From a virus, in IMG/VR virus record IMGVR_UViG_3300045911_000098, positions 1 to 30,285 of that record: DNA of 30,285 nucleotides; one strand, written 5' to 3'. Below the pieces are notes generated by a model. It was given only the letters and a program-made list of their open reading frames with translations, was not told the DNA's origin and did not search any database. Numbering within the stretch: position 1 is the stretch's first letter; the number at the start of each line of letters is the position of its first letter. The position numbers were made by a program, and so were the translations under genes. Below, one piece after another: positions 1 through 6,394 of the stretch.

Positions 1-267
1 GTTTTCTTTTATATATTTGTGTGTAATAAGTTTAAATGTTTTGATATCAAATTCGATTTCTTTAAGGCTACGTGTTTGAATATTTCTATCTTTTGTAGGA
101 ATAGCAAAAGCATCACCATGCCAACCTCTTCCTACGCCCCAGGGAAACTTGAAGTTGTTATGTGCTATAAGAGCTGCACCAGCACTGTGCAACCCTTTCA
201 GATTAGATCCAAATACAAAAATCTGGTTACTGCCGGGCAACGTACCATCTTTATGAAAGGAAGGCAT
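1..267 (-). CDS. Macro-like conserved phage protein, 3' truncated by the window edge
   Basis: An 89-codon reading frame opens at an ATG preceded by AAGGAG at good spacing and runs off the left edge with no stop. The N-terminal part reads IFVFGSNLKG, then a SAGAALIAH segment, WGVGRGWHGDAFAIPTKD and a helical region. This is the layout I know from the A1S_2505-type phage non-structural family, which looks like a compact macro (ADP-ribose-binding) fold: a glycine-rich FGSN loop and a G-x-G-x-G stretch. No biochemical role is established for that family. The gene follows a run of small ORFs with short spacing and is probably co-transcribed with them. Family assignment is moderate; ligand binding is only inference. 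Confidence 0.7.
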   Translation of the reverse strand, partial: MPSFHKDGTLPGSNQIFVFGSNLKGLHSAGAALIAHNNFKFPWGVGRGWHGDAFAIPTKDRNIQTRSLKEIEFDIKTFKLITHKYIKEN

Positions 268-287
268 AAATTCTCCTTGAAGATTTA

Positions 288-515
288 CTAAGTACGATTG
301 AATTTAACACCATTAGGTAGAATAAGACCGGTAGGATTGTGTTGCTTCTCTATGTTATAAACTGTTTGTCGCATTAGATTTAAAGCAAATTCAGGGCTTG
401 TATTACATGTAAAATCTACTTGAGTCCCATCAATCAAAATGAGCACATAGCCCATTCCAGGTTTAATGCTTTCCTTCAAAGCCTTTTCAATCTTTTTCTG
501 GTCCGCATCATTCAT
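288..515 (-). CDS. Small hypothetical protein (75 aa)
   Basis: I do not recognise this protein. It starts with ATG at 515, with a GGAGA ribosome-binding site lying in the last codons of the preceding gene. It has a charged N-terminal helix (DADQKKIEKALKES), a beta-rich middle (YVLILIDGTQVDFTC) and a C-terminal helix ending in a short basic tail. There is no signal peptide or membrane segment, so it is likely a small soluble alpha/beta protein. It sits between two other small genes in a chain with only 1-20 nt gaps, typical of accessory early phage genes. Codon use resembles its neighbours. Confidence 0.7.
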   Translation of the reverse strand: MNDADQKKIEKALKESIKPGMGYVLILIDGTQVDFTCNTSPEFALNLMRQTVYNIEKQHNPTGLILPNGVKFNRT

Positions 516-516
516 C

Positions 517-729
517 TTAATTCTCCATAGCGTTGTCTGAAATTATAATCGTATAATTCTGCTCAACTAATGCAGTTAAAAAGCCATATGAGACACTAGC
601 AAAGTCAGCATCATGCACCCAACGATCTACTACTGGATACCCAGGCCTAAAGGCATGAATATAAACAACACTAGTTGCGTTTGGGAAAGTCTTTCGAAAT
701 TCCTCATACGTGTTAAATAATCTTGACAT
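517..729 (-). CDS. Small hypothetical protein (70 aa)
   Basis: An unrecognised 70-residue protein. ATG at 729 is preceded by AAAGAG within the end of the upstream frame, whose TAA lies at 731-733, so translation is probably coupled. It starts with a helix containing EEFRKTFPNATS, followed by beta strands (VVYIHAF, YTIIISD) and aromatic residues (W37, Y48). No membrane segment or motif is visible. Position in a chain of small late-operon ORFs is the only functional hint. Confidence 0.7.
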   Translation of the reverse strand: MSRLFNTYEEFRKTFPNATSVVYIHAFRPGYPVVDRWVHDADFASVSYGFLTALVEQNYTIIISDNAMEN

Positions 730-730
730 A

Positions 731-939
731 TTACTCTTTTATTGTGAGCAAAGCAGCTTCTTTAATAGCTTTGCTTATTGCACTTCCGAACTCCTGACAA
801 AATAAGAGTTACAGAAGACCTTTGAGTTCTTGTACAACCCGTTGTAGTTTGCTTCGACGGGTATTCTGCCATGTCTTTCAGCAGTCTTCCACAGATGATC
901 AAGAGACAGTGGTTGAACTACCGTTACTTGACTGCTCAT
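731..939 (-). CDS. Small protein apparently split by a -1 frameshift
   Basis: Two overlapping frames make one plausible product. The first starts at ATG 939 (upstream GGAAAGC), inside the end of the previous gene, and runs 54 codons to TAA at 775-777. The second has no start of its own; it is closed by a TAA upstream but reads CQEFGSAISKAIKEAAL and ends at 731, immediately before the next ATG. Joining them at the T4 run (plus-strand AAAA at 799-802) by a -1 step gives about 69 residues with a protein-like junction, SYF then CQEFG. At that site a P-site UUU can re-pair with UUU. It may be programmed frameshifting, a true broken gene or a homopolymer sequencing error; the sequence cannot decide. 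Function unknown. Confidence 0.5.
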
Positions 940-1135
940 CAGCTTTCCAATAAATTTTGATATCGTACATTATTGTATTTTCTGCCTTGATACCTTCCTT
1001 ATTGTACCAAAGCTTATAGGCTGTAGTAGCCCACATAGTCTTGTATTTATAGATCACAAGTACGCGGCGATCGTTTTTATAATAGCCGTTTCTTTTCACA
1101 ATCTCATCGGCGATAGCTTTGCTTACTGTAGTCAT
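899..1135 (-). CDS. Small hypothetical protein (78 aa)
   Basis: An unrecognised soluble protein. ATG at 1135 overlaps the TGA of the upstream gene by four bases (ATGA), so re-initiation is likely. It opens with a helix (TTVSKAIADEIVKRNG), continues with a basic aromatic beta-rich stretch (YYKNDRRVLVIYKYKTMW) and ends in a polar Ser/Thr tail. The basic face (KNDRR, KYK) could contact nucleic acid, but no known fold is apparent. The last 41 bases overlap the start of the next small frame. Confidence 0.65.
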   Translation of the reverse strand: MTTVSKAIADEIVKRNGYYKNDRRVLVIYKYKTMWATTAYKLWYNKEGIKAENTIMYDIKIYWKADEQSSNGSSTTVS

Positions 1136-1449
1136 TGCTTTTTCATCCAGAATACAAAAGGGCTTGCGTTTTGATCAGCAATTATCAGAGTTCCATTTGT
1201 TTCGAAAATAACAATATACCCGATATAAAAGTCTTTCACTCGACAGTCGTTCATCTCCATTACAAACTCAACAGGAATATTCTTTAAGTCAGATAGACTC
1301 CAGTATTCCTCATTATCGTCAAGCTTCAGGAAATTTGAAGCCTCAACAACTTCTTCTGGTTTGCACTGAAGAATTCTTGCATAGAATTCAACAACAAAGA
1401 GATCGTCTGCATACTCAGGCCACTCAATCATTTTTTCAGGCAAAGGCAT
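1132..1449 (-). CDS. Hypothetical acidic protein (105 aa)
   Basis: The open frame extends upstream to 1491, but that part reads through the terminator hairpin at 1462-1487. The start with a proper site is ATG 1449, preceded by GGAG at six bases. The product is unrecognised: it begins PLPEKMIEWPEYADDLFVVEFY, is rich in Glu/Asp/Trp, and ends with beta strands (YIGYIVIFETNGTLIIAD). It resembles a small single-domain alpha+beta protein of the SUKH/immunity-like shape only in a general way, too weak for a call. It is the first gene after a terminator, so it either depends on read-through or has an unseen promoter. Confidence 0.6.
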   Translation of the reverse strand: MPLPEKMIEWPEYADDLFVVEFYARILQCKPEEVVEASNFLKLDDNEEYWSLSDLKNIPVEFVMEMNDCRVKDFYIGYIVIFETNGTLIIADQNASPFVFWMKKQ

Positions 1450-1461
1450 TAAAATCTCCAT

Positions 1462-1487
1462 AAAAAAGCCCCCAATTTCTTGGGGGC
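1462..1487 (-). terminator. Rho-independent terminator
   Basis: On the minus strand GCCCCCAA pairs perfectly with TTGGGGGC around a four-base loop (GAAA), followed directly by six T residues. It lies about 100 bases after the stop of the three-repeat protein gene and is the clearest classical terminator in the window. It isolates that gene as a separate unit. Confidence 0.9.
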
Positions 1488-1586
1488 ACAAAAACAGACC
1501 GAGGTAGAAAGGTTAACAGCCCGGCGTTTATTGTTACAGGCCTTTTCGTGTCATGCCTAGGACAAATGAACTACTTAAGTTGCCGA

Positions 1587-2177
1587 TTAAGCTTCACTAG
1601 CCGCCGATTGAGCCTCACTAGCCGCTTTTTCGGCTGCCGCCTTCTCAGCAGCTTTGTTAGCACGGTAAGCAGCAAGAGCCTCAGCCGCCTTCGGGTTGAT
1701 CTCACGCTTTTCTTTACCGGCTTCATACGCTTCAAGAATTGCGTCACGATTGCCCAGAATCCAGCCAACCAGCTTCTCGTTGTTGTCAGTAACAGCCATG
1801 AGCGAATTACGAGCGGCAGTAGCCTTCTCTTCATCACTCATACGCTTAACCGAGGGCCAACGGAAGGATTCCTTGATCGCATCTGCATTCTCTTGCAGGA
1901 AAGCAATCTTGGGATTACCTTCAATAGCCTTCAGCGCTTCGAGAGCCTTCTCAAGCTTCTTACGCTCGCTTTGAGTAACACGGCGAATTGTACCAACCTC
2001 GAAAGCAACTTCCACGCTTTCTTGATTGTCAATCAGCCACGTGGTCAAATCAGCATTGTTGCTGGTCAGTTTCTGAAAGGCCGCTTCGATGGCCGGACGG
2101 CGCATGAAGGCAACGGCTTCAGCCTTAGTATCGAATTGCTTATCACCAACAACGAACTTTTGTACAATAGCAGTCAT
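1587..2177 (-). CDS. Three-repeat alpha-helical phage protein (196 aa), probably abundant
   Basis: ATG 2177 is chosen over a GTG at 2192 because AAAGAGAA sits just before it. The protein contains three copies of a 35-40-residue unit: residues 47-85 (WLIDNQESVEVAFE), 93-129 (FLQENADAIKESFRW) and 139-175 (WILGNRDAILEAYE), each followed by a basic turn and a helix. The C-terminus (about 170-196) is an Ala/Glu/Lys-rich helix. No enzyme motif is present. Codon use is more GC-rich than in the replication genes, and the gene has its own long leader and terminator, both consistent with high, separate expression. Similar repeat proteins occur in other phages, as I recall, without a known role. A structural or DNA-associated function is possible but unproven. 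Confidence 0.85.
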   Translation of the reverse strand: MTAIVQKFVVGDKQFDTKAEAVAFMRRPAIEAAFQKLTSNNADLTTWLIDNQESVEVAFEVGTIRRVTQSERKKLEKALEALKAIEGNPKIAFLQENADAIKESFRWPSVKRMSDEEKATAARNSLMAVTDNNEKLVGWILGNRDAILEAYEAGKEKREINPKAAEALAAYRANKAAEKAAAEKAASEAQSAASEA

Positions 2178-2201
2178 GTTCTCTTTCAACACAGTTGTAA
2201 T

Positions 2202-2222
2202 ACCAGTTTAAGCCGAAACTGG
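2202..2222 (-). promoter_or_regulatory. Leader hairpin upstream of the three-repeat gene
   Basis: CCAGTTT and AAACTGG form a seven-base-pair stem with a six-base loop, 25-45 bases upstream of the start codon and outside the ribosome-binding site. It may stabilise the leader or mark a processing site. No U-run follows, so it is not a terminator. Confidence 0.4.
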
Positions 2223-2235
2223 CAACGGACCTTTT

Positions 2236-2258
2236 GAGAATACAGACTCTGTATCTCT
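2236..2258. promoter_or_regulatory. Palindrome in the leader of the three-repeat gene, possible operator
   Basis: ATACAGA-C-TCTGTAT is a perfect 7+1+7 palindrome, extendable outward by GAGA/TCTC with one bulged base. It lies about 65 bases upstream of the three-repeat protein gene, in the region where its promoter should be. It could be a repressor site or an RNA hairpin; nothing in the sequence distinguishes these. Confidence 0.4.
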
Positions 2259-2316
2259 TAGAATAGGGTTAAATTACCGGCATACCAACTCACTGTAGGG
2301 GCTGACGTGAAAATTC

Positions 2317-2413
2317 GCCCGCTAGCAGTCCAAAAACGGCCGAGGTGACGCGCAGGGGGCGGGCTAGTACTCGCCCCATGCCGGCGGAACCGGAGGCACC
2401 TCGGGCCGCTTTT
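2317..2413. terminator. GC-rich structured element, likely bidirectional terminator (copy 1)
   Basis: A GC-rich island in AT-rich surroundings. Outer arms CGGCCGAGGTG (2337-2347) and CACCTCGGGCCG (2397-2408) pair with one bulge; inside are two further stems (GGGGCG/CGCCCC and CCGG/CCGG). T-runs follow on both strands: TTTTT on minus (2332-2336) and CTTTT on plus. On minus it ends the long replication operon. Its plus strand is clearly related to the minus strand of the element at 25978-26081: both share GCCCGCTAGCA at one end and GAGGCAC...GGGCCGCTTTT at the other. Confidence 0.65.
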
Positions 2414-2415
2414 CT

Positions 2416-2607
2416 TCACTTATCTTTGAAGATTTCGTGAGCACGCTGAAGAATTAAAGAATTACTACCTAGCAAGAAAGTTAAGGGGTCTATAACTTTA
2501 TCATTACGAACTCTCCTGACTGTAACCAAAATATCTTTAGGACGATATTTAACGCGAATACAAATTTCGTTATCTTTGTAGACTTCTTTAGTTGTGAAAT
2601 CAGACAT
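2416..2607 (-). CDS. Small hypothetical protein (63 aa)
   Basis: Unrecognised. ATG 2607 follows AAAGGTG and begins five bases after the stop of the DHH gene. The protein is basic and beta-rich (ICIRVKYRPKDILVTVRRV) with a C-terminal helix ending RAHEIFKDK. Its TGA abuts the large GC-rich element, so it is the last gene of the replication operon. The basic character suggests nucleic-acid contact, as inference only. Confidence 0.7.
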   Translation of the reverse strand: MSDFTTKEVYKDNEICIRVKYRPKDILVTVRRVRNDKVIDPLTFLLGSNSLILQRAHEIFKDK

Positions 2608-2611
2608 GGCA

Positions 2612-3442
2612 TTACACCTTTGCTAATACATGATCTCTAGATACAGAAAATCCAGCGGCATTACGGTGTCCTCCACCGCTATATTTTTCTGCAACACGGG
2701 CAACATCAAAATCAATTGACCTCAAACTAAAGACTCTGGCAGTCGGAGTATCAAAGTATGTTGCTGAGAAAATTGATTCTCTACACAGGATGTTACCGAC
2801 ATCACTTGCAAATCGCGGTGGACACATTGCTGTAGGAACAAGTATGTAATCAATTACCATAGTGCGTTTGCAGGTCTCTATAATAGACGCTACATATTTA
2901 TCATGCAGCTTTTGAAGGCTACGTCCTCTGTCATATATTACAGATGGTTGGTACTTCAAATCATACATGAGAGACGCAAGCGCCTCAAAAGTATGTGGTT
3001 CTGAGTTAATTACATGATACACTTCTTTAGTACCAGGTAATTCAAACTTCCACAAGTCTCTATCTGAAATATGCTTAATTAAAAGAGGAGGCTCTGCTCC
3101 AGGATTTAAGTATTCCCAAGCAATCAATGCACCAGACTTTTCTTTAGTACAATTGCTCATATCAAATTTAGGGCCCTCTAACAACCTAATATCAGGATTG
3201 TCTAGAGCTGTTTGATGATGATCGAGCAAGATGATCTCTTCAGCTTCTTCGATAAGTTTTTTCATGACCTCAGGCTTATAACAGAAGTCTACCATAAAAA
3301 CACGTTTTTCTTTTACAGAAGGTGGCGCCCTATCGTAGAATGCCTCAAAGAACTCAAAAGCACTGTAAGATTTATACCAAAAGGCAAATGCTGCACCAAG
3401 ACCATCGGTACAATTGCCATGGTATATTACGAGGTCACGAGT
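2612..3442 (-). CDS. DHH-family phosphoesterase (276 aa)
   Basis: ATG 3442 is selected from the longer frame because AAGGAGAAGT precedes it; it overlaps the upstream gene's end by eight bases. The N-terminal DHH domain has NCTDGLG (D14), MVDF (D53) and the signature LDHHQT (D75-H77), which bind two metal ions. The C-terminal substrate domain ends with YSGGGHRNAAG (GGGH at about 256-259), typical of DHHA1-type subunits. The family hydrolyses phosphodiesters in short oligonucleotides or cyclic dinucleotides (NrnA, GdpP, RecJ are members). At 276 aa it is NrnA-sized, so nanoRNA or cyclic-nucleotide hydrolysis is more likely than RecJ-type exonuclease action. It may recycle nucleotides or degrade host signalling nucleotides; substrate unknown. 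Confidence 0.85.
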   Translation of the reverse strand, partial: TRDLVIYHGNCTDGLGAAFAFWYKSYSAFEFFEAFYDRAPPSVKEKRVFMVDFCYKPEVMKKLIEEAEEIILLDHHQTALDNPDIRLLEGPKFDMSNCTKEKSGALIAWEYLNPGAEPPLLIKHISDRDLWKFELPGTKEVYHVINSEPHTFEALASLMYDLKYQPSVIYDRGRSLQKLHDKYVASIIETCKRTMVIDYILVPTAMCPPRFASDVGNILCRESIFSATYFDTPTARVFSLRSIDFDVARVAEKYSGGGHRNAAGFSVSRDHVLAKV

Positions 3443-3671
3443 CATACTTCTCCTTAAATTCCTTTTCGAGAATCTCGCACGCTTTAACCCAAGCCTTTTT
3501 ATCAAAGAGGTTGTCTAAATTATCAAGCATAGCTGTATCTTTTGTTCTCAAGTAACTAAGAATTGCATGAACCATGATAATCTGAGCCATAGGGCCTGCT
3601 TTAGAGTAAGAACAGATATGACTAAGAAACTCTTCATTAGACATCTTTTTAACAGACTTATTATTTTGCAT
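3435..3671 (-). CDS. Small helical hypothetical protein (78 aa)
   Basis: Not recognised. The frame starts at ATG 3671 within the end of the upstream gene, with no good ribosome-binding site, so coupling or an inner start (M10) is possible. The sequence is mostly helical, with EEFLSHICSYSK, AGPMAQIIMVHAILSYL and a charged C-terminus (EILEKEFKEKYDS) whose codons also carry the ribosome-binding site of the DHH gene. Confidence 0.65.
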   Translation of the reverse strand: MQNNKSVKKMSNEEFLSHICSYSKAGPMAQIIMVHAILSYLRTKDTAMLDNLDNLFDKKAWVKACEILEKEFKEKYDS

Positions 3672-4014
3672 GTGATTTAGTGTGTTTGGCGTTTACGATA
3701 ACTAAATTACTTTGCAGTCTTGTAACAGCATCTTCCATAATCTTAATAGAAGCAGCAAGCCCAGGTCCTAGTTGATTATACATTAGCTCATCTTCTTTTT
3801 TGGTTTTAGCAAGAAATTCAACCAGTATACTGCTAGTACTTGTTTTTGATGTAATAAAGCCGTAAAATGCACCTCTTTCAATTCCGTCCATAAATACAAT
3901 TTTTAACAGCTCCAGTTGTATAGGACTAAAAGGCACATCTAGATTTGACATGTAATTTTCAAACTCTTGCTGACTCCATGTCTTTAAATCAGTAATTCCA
4001 TCAGGGACGATCAT
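3661..4014 (-). CDS. Hypothetical protein (117 aa)
   Basis: Unrecognised protein with ATG 4014 preceded by AAAGGATAACT. It has an N-terminal helix around LKTWSQQEFENYMSNL, a hydrophobic helix LELLKIVFMDGIERGAFYGF that may pack internally rather than span a membrane, and a coiled C-terminal half (IKIMEDAVTRLQSNL). It ends in a basic His/Lys tail. It lies nine bases after the upstream gene within the replication operon. Confidence 0.7.
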   Translation of the reverse strand: MIVPDGITDLKTWSQQEFENYMSNLDVPFSPIQLELLKIVFMDGIERGAFYGFITSKTSTSSILVEFLAKTKKEDELMYNQLGPGLAASIKIMEDAVTRLQSNLVIVNAKHTKSHAK

Positions 4015-4023
4015 AGTTATCCT

Positions 4024-4395
4024 TTAAAGTTTCCGCTTCATACATCTTTCGTGAAATATATCGTCAAGCTCTTTAACTAAATCCTTTCGTAATAAAAATC
4101 TAACAAGAGTGTATCGTCTAACCTTATAGATCGCTGAAAGCGCTCTGTGAAATAAAGGCTGCCAACTTTCAAGTTCTTCTACACGCTTGTTTAGTTCAGG
4201 ATATAGACTGCTTAGTCTGTCCGCTCTGGCTGTTAACGAGTTTATCTCGTTCCTAATAAGCTCACGAACATATTCTTTCTGTTGAAACTTTTCAGCTGTA
4301 AATTCTTCAGACGCATCTATAGAAAGTCTTGCGTAGTCTGTTACTAAATCCATCAACTTATTAGCTTGATTAAGACTCGGAGATAATTCTGGCAT
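4024..4395 (-). CDS. Hypothetical coiled-coil protein (123 aa)
   Basis: ATG 4395 has GGGG at six bases upstream and is preferred over a GTG at 4407; it overlaps the preceding gene by 26 bases. The sequence is largely helical with heptad-like spacing (EYVRELIRNEINSLTARADR, LNKRVEELESW) and a strongly basic end (RRYTLVRFLLRKD ... HERCMKRKL). It probably oligomerises. No family is recognised. Confidence 0.65.
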   Translation of the reverse strand: MPELSPSLNQANKLMDLVTDYARLSIDASEEFTAEKFQQKEYVRELIRNEINSLTARADRLSSLYPELNKRVEELESWQPLFHRALSAIYKVRRYTLVRFLLRKDLVKELDDIFHERCMKRKL

Positions 4396-4624
4396 CTTCA
4401 ACCCCACTATCTACTATTCGCCAGTTGTCTGGGTTTGCATCATAAACTTTAAGTGCTTCAAGGAGTAATGCAGCATTGCTAAGTGTCATTTCTGCTGTAA
4501 TAACATCTTCTACAAATAGCGCCTTTAAAGTAGCATCATCGTAGACATACAGTTCTATCAGCAGTTTTCTACCACCATCTTTTTCAGCGAATAACTGGAG
4601 CTTGTGTGTTTTCTTTTTTGACAC
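4370..4624 (-). CDS. Small hypothetical protein (84 aa), GTG start
   Basis: The frame begins with GTG at 4624, 41 bases inside the end of the exported-protein gene, with GAGG upstream. It encodes a lysine-rich N-terminus (SKKKTHKLQLFAEKD), beta strands (LLIELYVYDD) and an alanine/leucine helix (TLSNAALLLEALKVYD). Not recognised. The long overlap with the upstream gene is unusual even for this operon, but codon pattern and spacing support it being real. Confidence 0.55.
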   Translation of the reverse strand: MSKKKTHKLQLFAEKDGGRKLLIELYVYDDATLKALFVEDVITAEMTLSNAALLLEALKVYDANPDNWRIVDSGVEDARIISES

Positions 4625-5393
4625 AAATAGCTACCTCATCTTCCTTGCACTTAGGATTCTGCTTCGGTGCTCTCTTAGGCGCCTTGATTTGTGTTGTCTG
4701 CTCTTCATTATAATAGACATTAACAACTGTCGTTTGAGCCGGAGCAGTGGTGTTTGGTACAGCTGTTTCGTATCGAATTTTCTCCGTTAAAGGTGTTTTA
4801 AGAATCGAGCACGCTTCAGGCGATAGATTAACTTGAACATTTGTACTTGCTTCGAAGTCGGGCAACACTTTTTTCGCAAGCAGATTTTCAATTTGCGCCG
4901 CATCATAAAATTGGCACGTTTCAACCTTTGCATTACGGATAGCGATTGCTAAGCAGTTATCGCCATTAGAAGAGGAGTTTGCAATAGAAATGAAGTTCCA
5001 ACCAATAGCAAATGCGTTTGAACTTGCAACACCTTGTGGGCATGCAATAGGCGCAGGAATAGAGAATACAGGGCTTGGGAGTACCCACATTCTAGAACTT
5101 ACTTGTCCTCCTTGTGAGTTAACGTTTGCGTTGTTACTTGCAGACGAATCAGCGATTGCTCCTGAAGTCGAATTACCACCTCCAGCATTTGCACTGGAGC
5201 TCCCTGAACTGGATTGACTAGAAGCGTTACTCCCGGAAGTGCTTCCAGAATTTGCACCTGCAGTCGCTGTTCCATTCGAGACGCTCGTCTGATGTTGTTG
5301 AGTACTTTGAGTTTCTTTCGGGTAGTTAGTCGCATATGATGCTGACGTGTATAGGGATAGAAGAACTGCACAGAAGATAGATGTGTATTTCAT
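4584..5393 (-). CDS. Exported Ser/Gly/Asn-rich protein with C-terminal cysteines (269 aa)
   Basis: The start at 5393 overlaps the upstream stop as ATGA and follows AAGGTG. Residues 1-21 are a clear Sec signal peptide (hydrophobic core IFCAVLLSLYTSASYA, cleavage after AYA-type residues). Residues about 30-100 are low complexity (Ser, Gly, Asn, Ala, Gln). The folded part (about 100-200) contains IACPQGVASS, a GDNCLAIAIRNAK segment and further Cys, likely disulphides in the periplasm. It ends with a Lys/Pro-rich tail. Phages often encode secreted proteins with a low-complexity linker and a short Cys-containing domain; the role is unknown and could concern the cell surface or exclusion of other phages. 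It sits among replication genes, which is odd for an exported protein. Confidence 0.8.
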   Translation of the reverse strand: MKYTSIFCAVLLSLYTSASYATNYPKETQSTQQHQTSVSNGTATAGANSGSTSGSNASSQSSSGSSSANAGGGNSTSGAIADSSASNNANVNSQGGQVSSRMWVLPSPVFSIPAPIACPQGVASSNAFAIGWNFISIANSSSNGDNCLAIAIRNAKVETCQFYDAAQIENLLAKKVLPDFEASTNVQVNLSPEACSILKTPLTEKIRYETAVPNTTAPAQTTVVNVYYNEEQTTQIKAPKRAPKQNPKCKEDEVAICVKKENTQAPVIR

Positions 5394-6394
5394 TCAAACA
5401 CCTTGTCGAGGATTAGGGCAAGATAACTAGAGTCAATCTTGCCACCTGGAGCATCTTTAAGAAGATGCAATACTTGTGCGAAATATGCTAGATCAACACC
5501 AATCAGTTGTTCCCTTAACAAATCCTTGTCAGAAAGGTTAAGTTGGCTTACTTGGAAGATGATCTTAAGAAGTTGCCCGGCGTTGATTCTCCAACCTCTT
5601 TCGAGAAACTTTCGTGTTCTAAAGATAGATGCGACAGGGTATAAGCTGCCAATGTAGACGAGGTTTCGTGAGAGAGTTGCATGGAGAGCTTCTTTACTGC
5701 ATTGTAAATTATCATTAATATAATCATAATAACAAGTAGCATGCACAAAATCAAAATTTCGATGAATATCATTAGGTTCTCCATTAAAACGAATAATTAG
5801 TTGAAAGTTCTGACTTAGTGTAATTGCATTATCTGTCATAAAGACAGGACGAAAACGTGGTTTTGGTGGTACTTTAGGATTCGGACTTACACTGACATCG
5901 ACATCTGCTGCAATGTCCTTAAGATCTTGCATAGAGATATTTGTGATCGCATTATCTAAAGAATCTACAAAATTAATAGCTTCGATCTCCGGACGACTTT
6001 CAAAATAAAAATAAGCTTCCTGTCCTTCTGCAGCAGCTCCTGCACTTCTGATCATAATTTTAATACGCTTTTCAATTTCTCCTTTAATATTTGTAGCAGT
6101 CGTTTCAATAACAGTTGGCTGAATGCTTTTTGAAACATTATTGGCAAGTTGATTTGCAGAGAATCGATTGACGTAGTACTTGGCAGCAGTCAATGCAGCA
6201 TTATAGTTTTTAAAGTAGATATCGTAATCGTTTGGCTTCTCTCCAAGCAACAGAGAGGTTATAGCGCCACCAGACACTAAACAATTTTCTTTTAGATGAT
6301 CATGTATTATCTTGTTAGAAATAGTAGAAAGCCAATCTTCAATACGATCTCTAAGAATCTTTCTGATAGTTGTTGTCTTATACCCTATTGTCAT
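5390..6394 (-). CDS. Nucleotidyltransferase-fold protein (334 aa)
   Basis: The N-terminal region has SGGAITSLLLG (G42-G43, S47) followed by NDYDIYF (D56, D58). This is the G-G-x...S with D-x-D signature of the polymerase-beta-like nucleotidyltransferase superfamily, in which the two Asp bind metal. A third acidic site may be in FDFVHATCYYDY. The C-terminal half is helical with KFLERGWRINAG, as in phage members of this group. The reaction should be transfer of an NMP to an RNA end, nucleotide or protein; the acceptor cannot be told. The ligase gene overlaps it by four bases (ATGA). Length is shorter than a CCA-adding enzyme with full body/tail domains. Confidence 0.75.
   Translation of the reverse strand: MTIGYKTTTIRKILRDRIEDWLSTISNKIIHDHLKENCLVSGGAITSLLLGEKPNDYDIYFKNYNAALTAAKYYVNRFSANQLANNVSKSIQPTVIETTATNIKGEIEKRIKIMIRSAGAAAEGQEAYFYFESRPEIEAINFVDSLDNAITNISMQDLKDIAADVDVSVSPNPKVPPKPRFRPVFMTDNAITLSQNFQLIIRFNGEPNDIHRNFDFVHATCYYDYINDNLQCSKEALHATLSRNLVYIGSLYPVASIFRTRKFLERGWRINAGQLLKIIFQVSQLNLSDKDLLREQLIGVDLAYFAQVLHLLKDAPGGKIDSSYLALILDKVFE

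Noticed and set aside
19-291. Plus-strand 90-aa frame at the left end
   Set aside because: The opposite strand encodes the recognisable macro-like phage protein with a strong ribosome-binding site.
1450-1491. Upstream extension of the 105-aa gene
   Set aside because: The added residues are encoded by a terminator hairpin, and the inner ATG has the ribosome-binding site.
1548-2237. Plus-strand 229-aa open frame
   Set aside because: It is antisense to the three-repeat protein gene, is Ser/Leu/Arg-rich without domain features, and has no ribosome-binding site. A shadow of the GC-richer gene.
2317-2413. Self-cleaving ribozyme (HDV-like or hammerhead) in the GC-rich element
   Set aside because: I could not place the nested double pseudoknot of HDV-like ribozymes or the hammerhead core sequences; nested hairpins with T-runs fit a terminator better.
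2931-2955. Third promoter-like box
   Set aside because: Minus strand has CCATCTGTAATATATGACAG, only partly similar, with extra bases and lying inside the DHH coding region.
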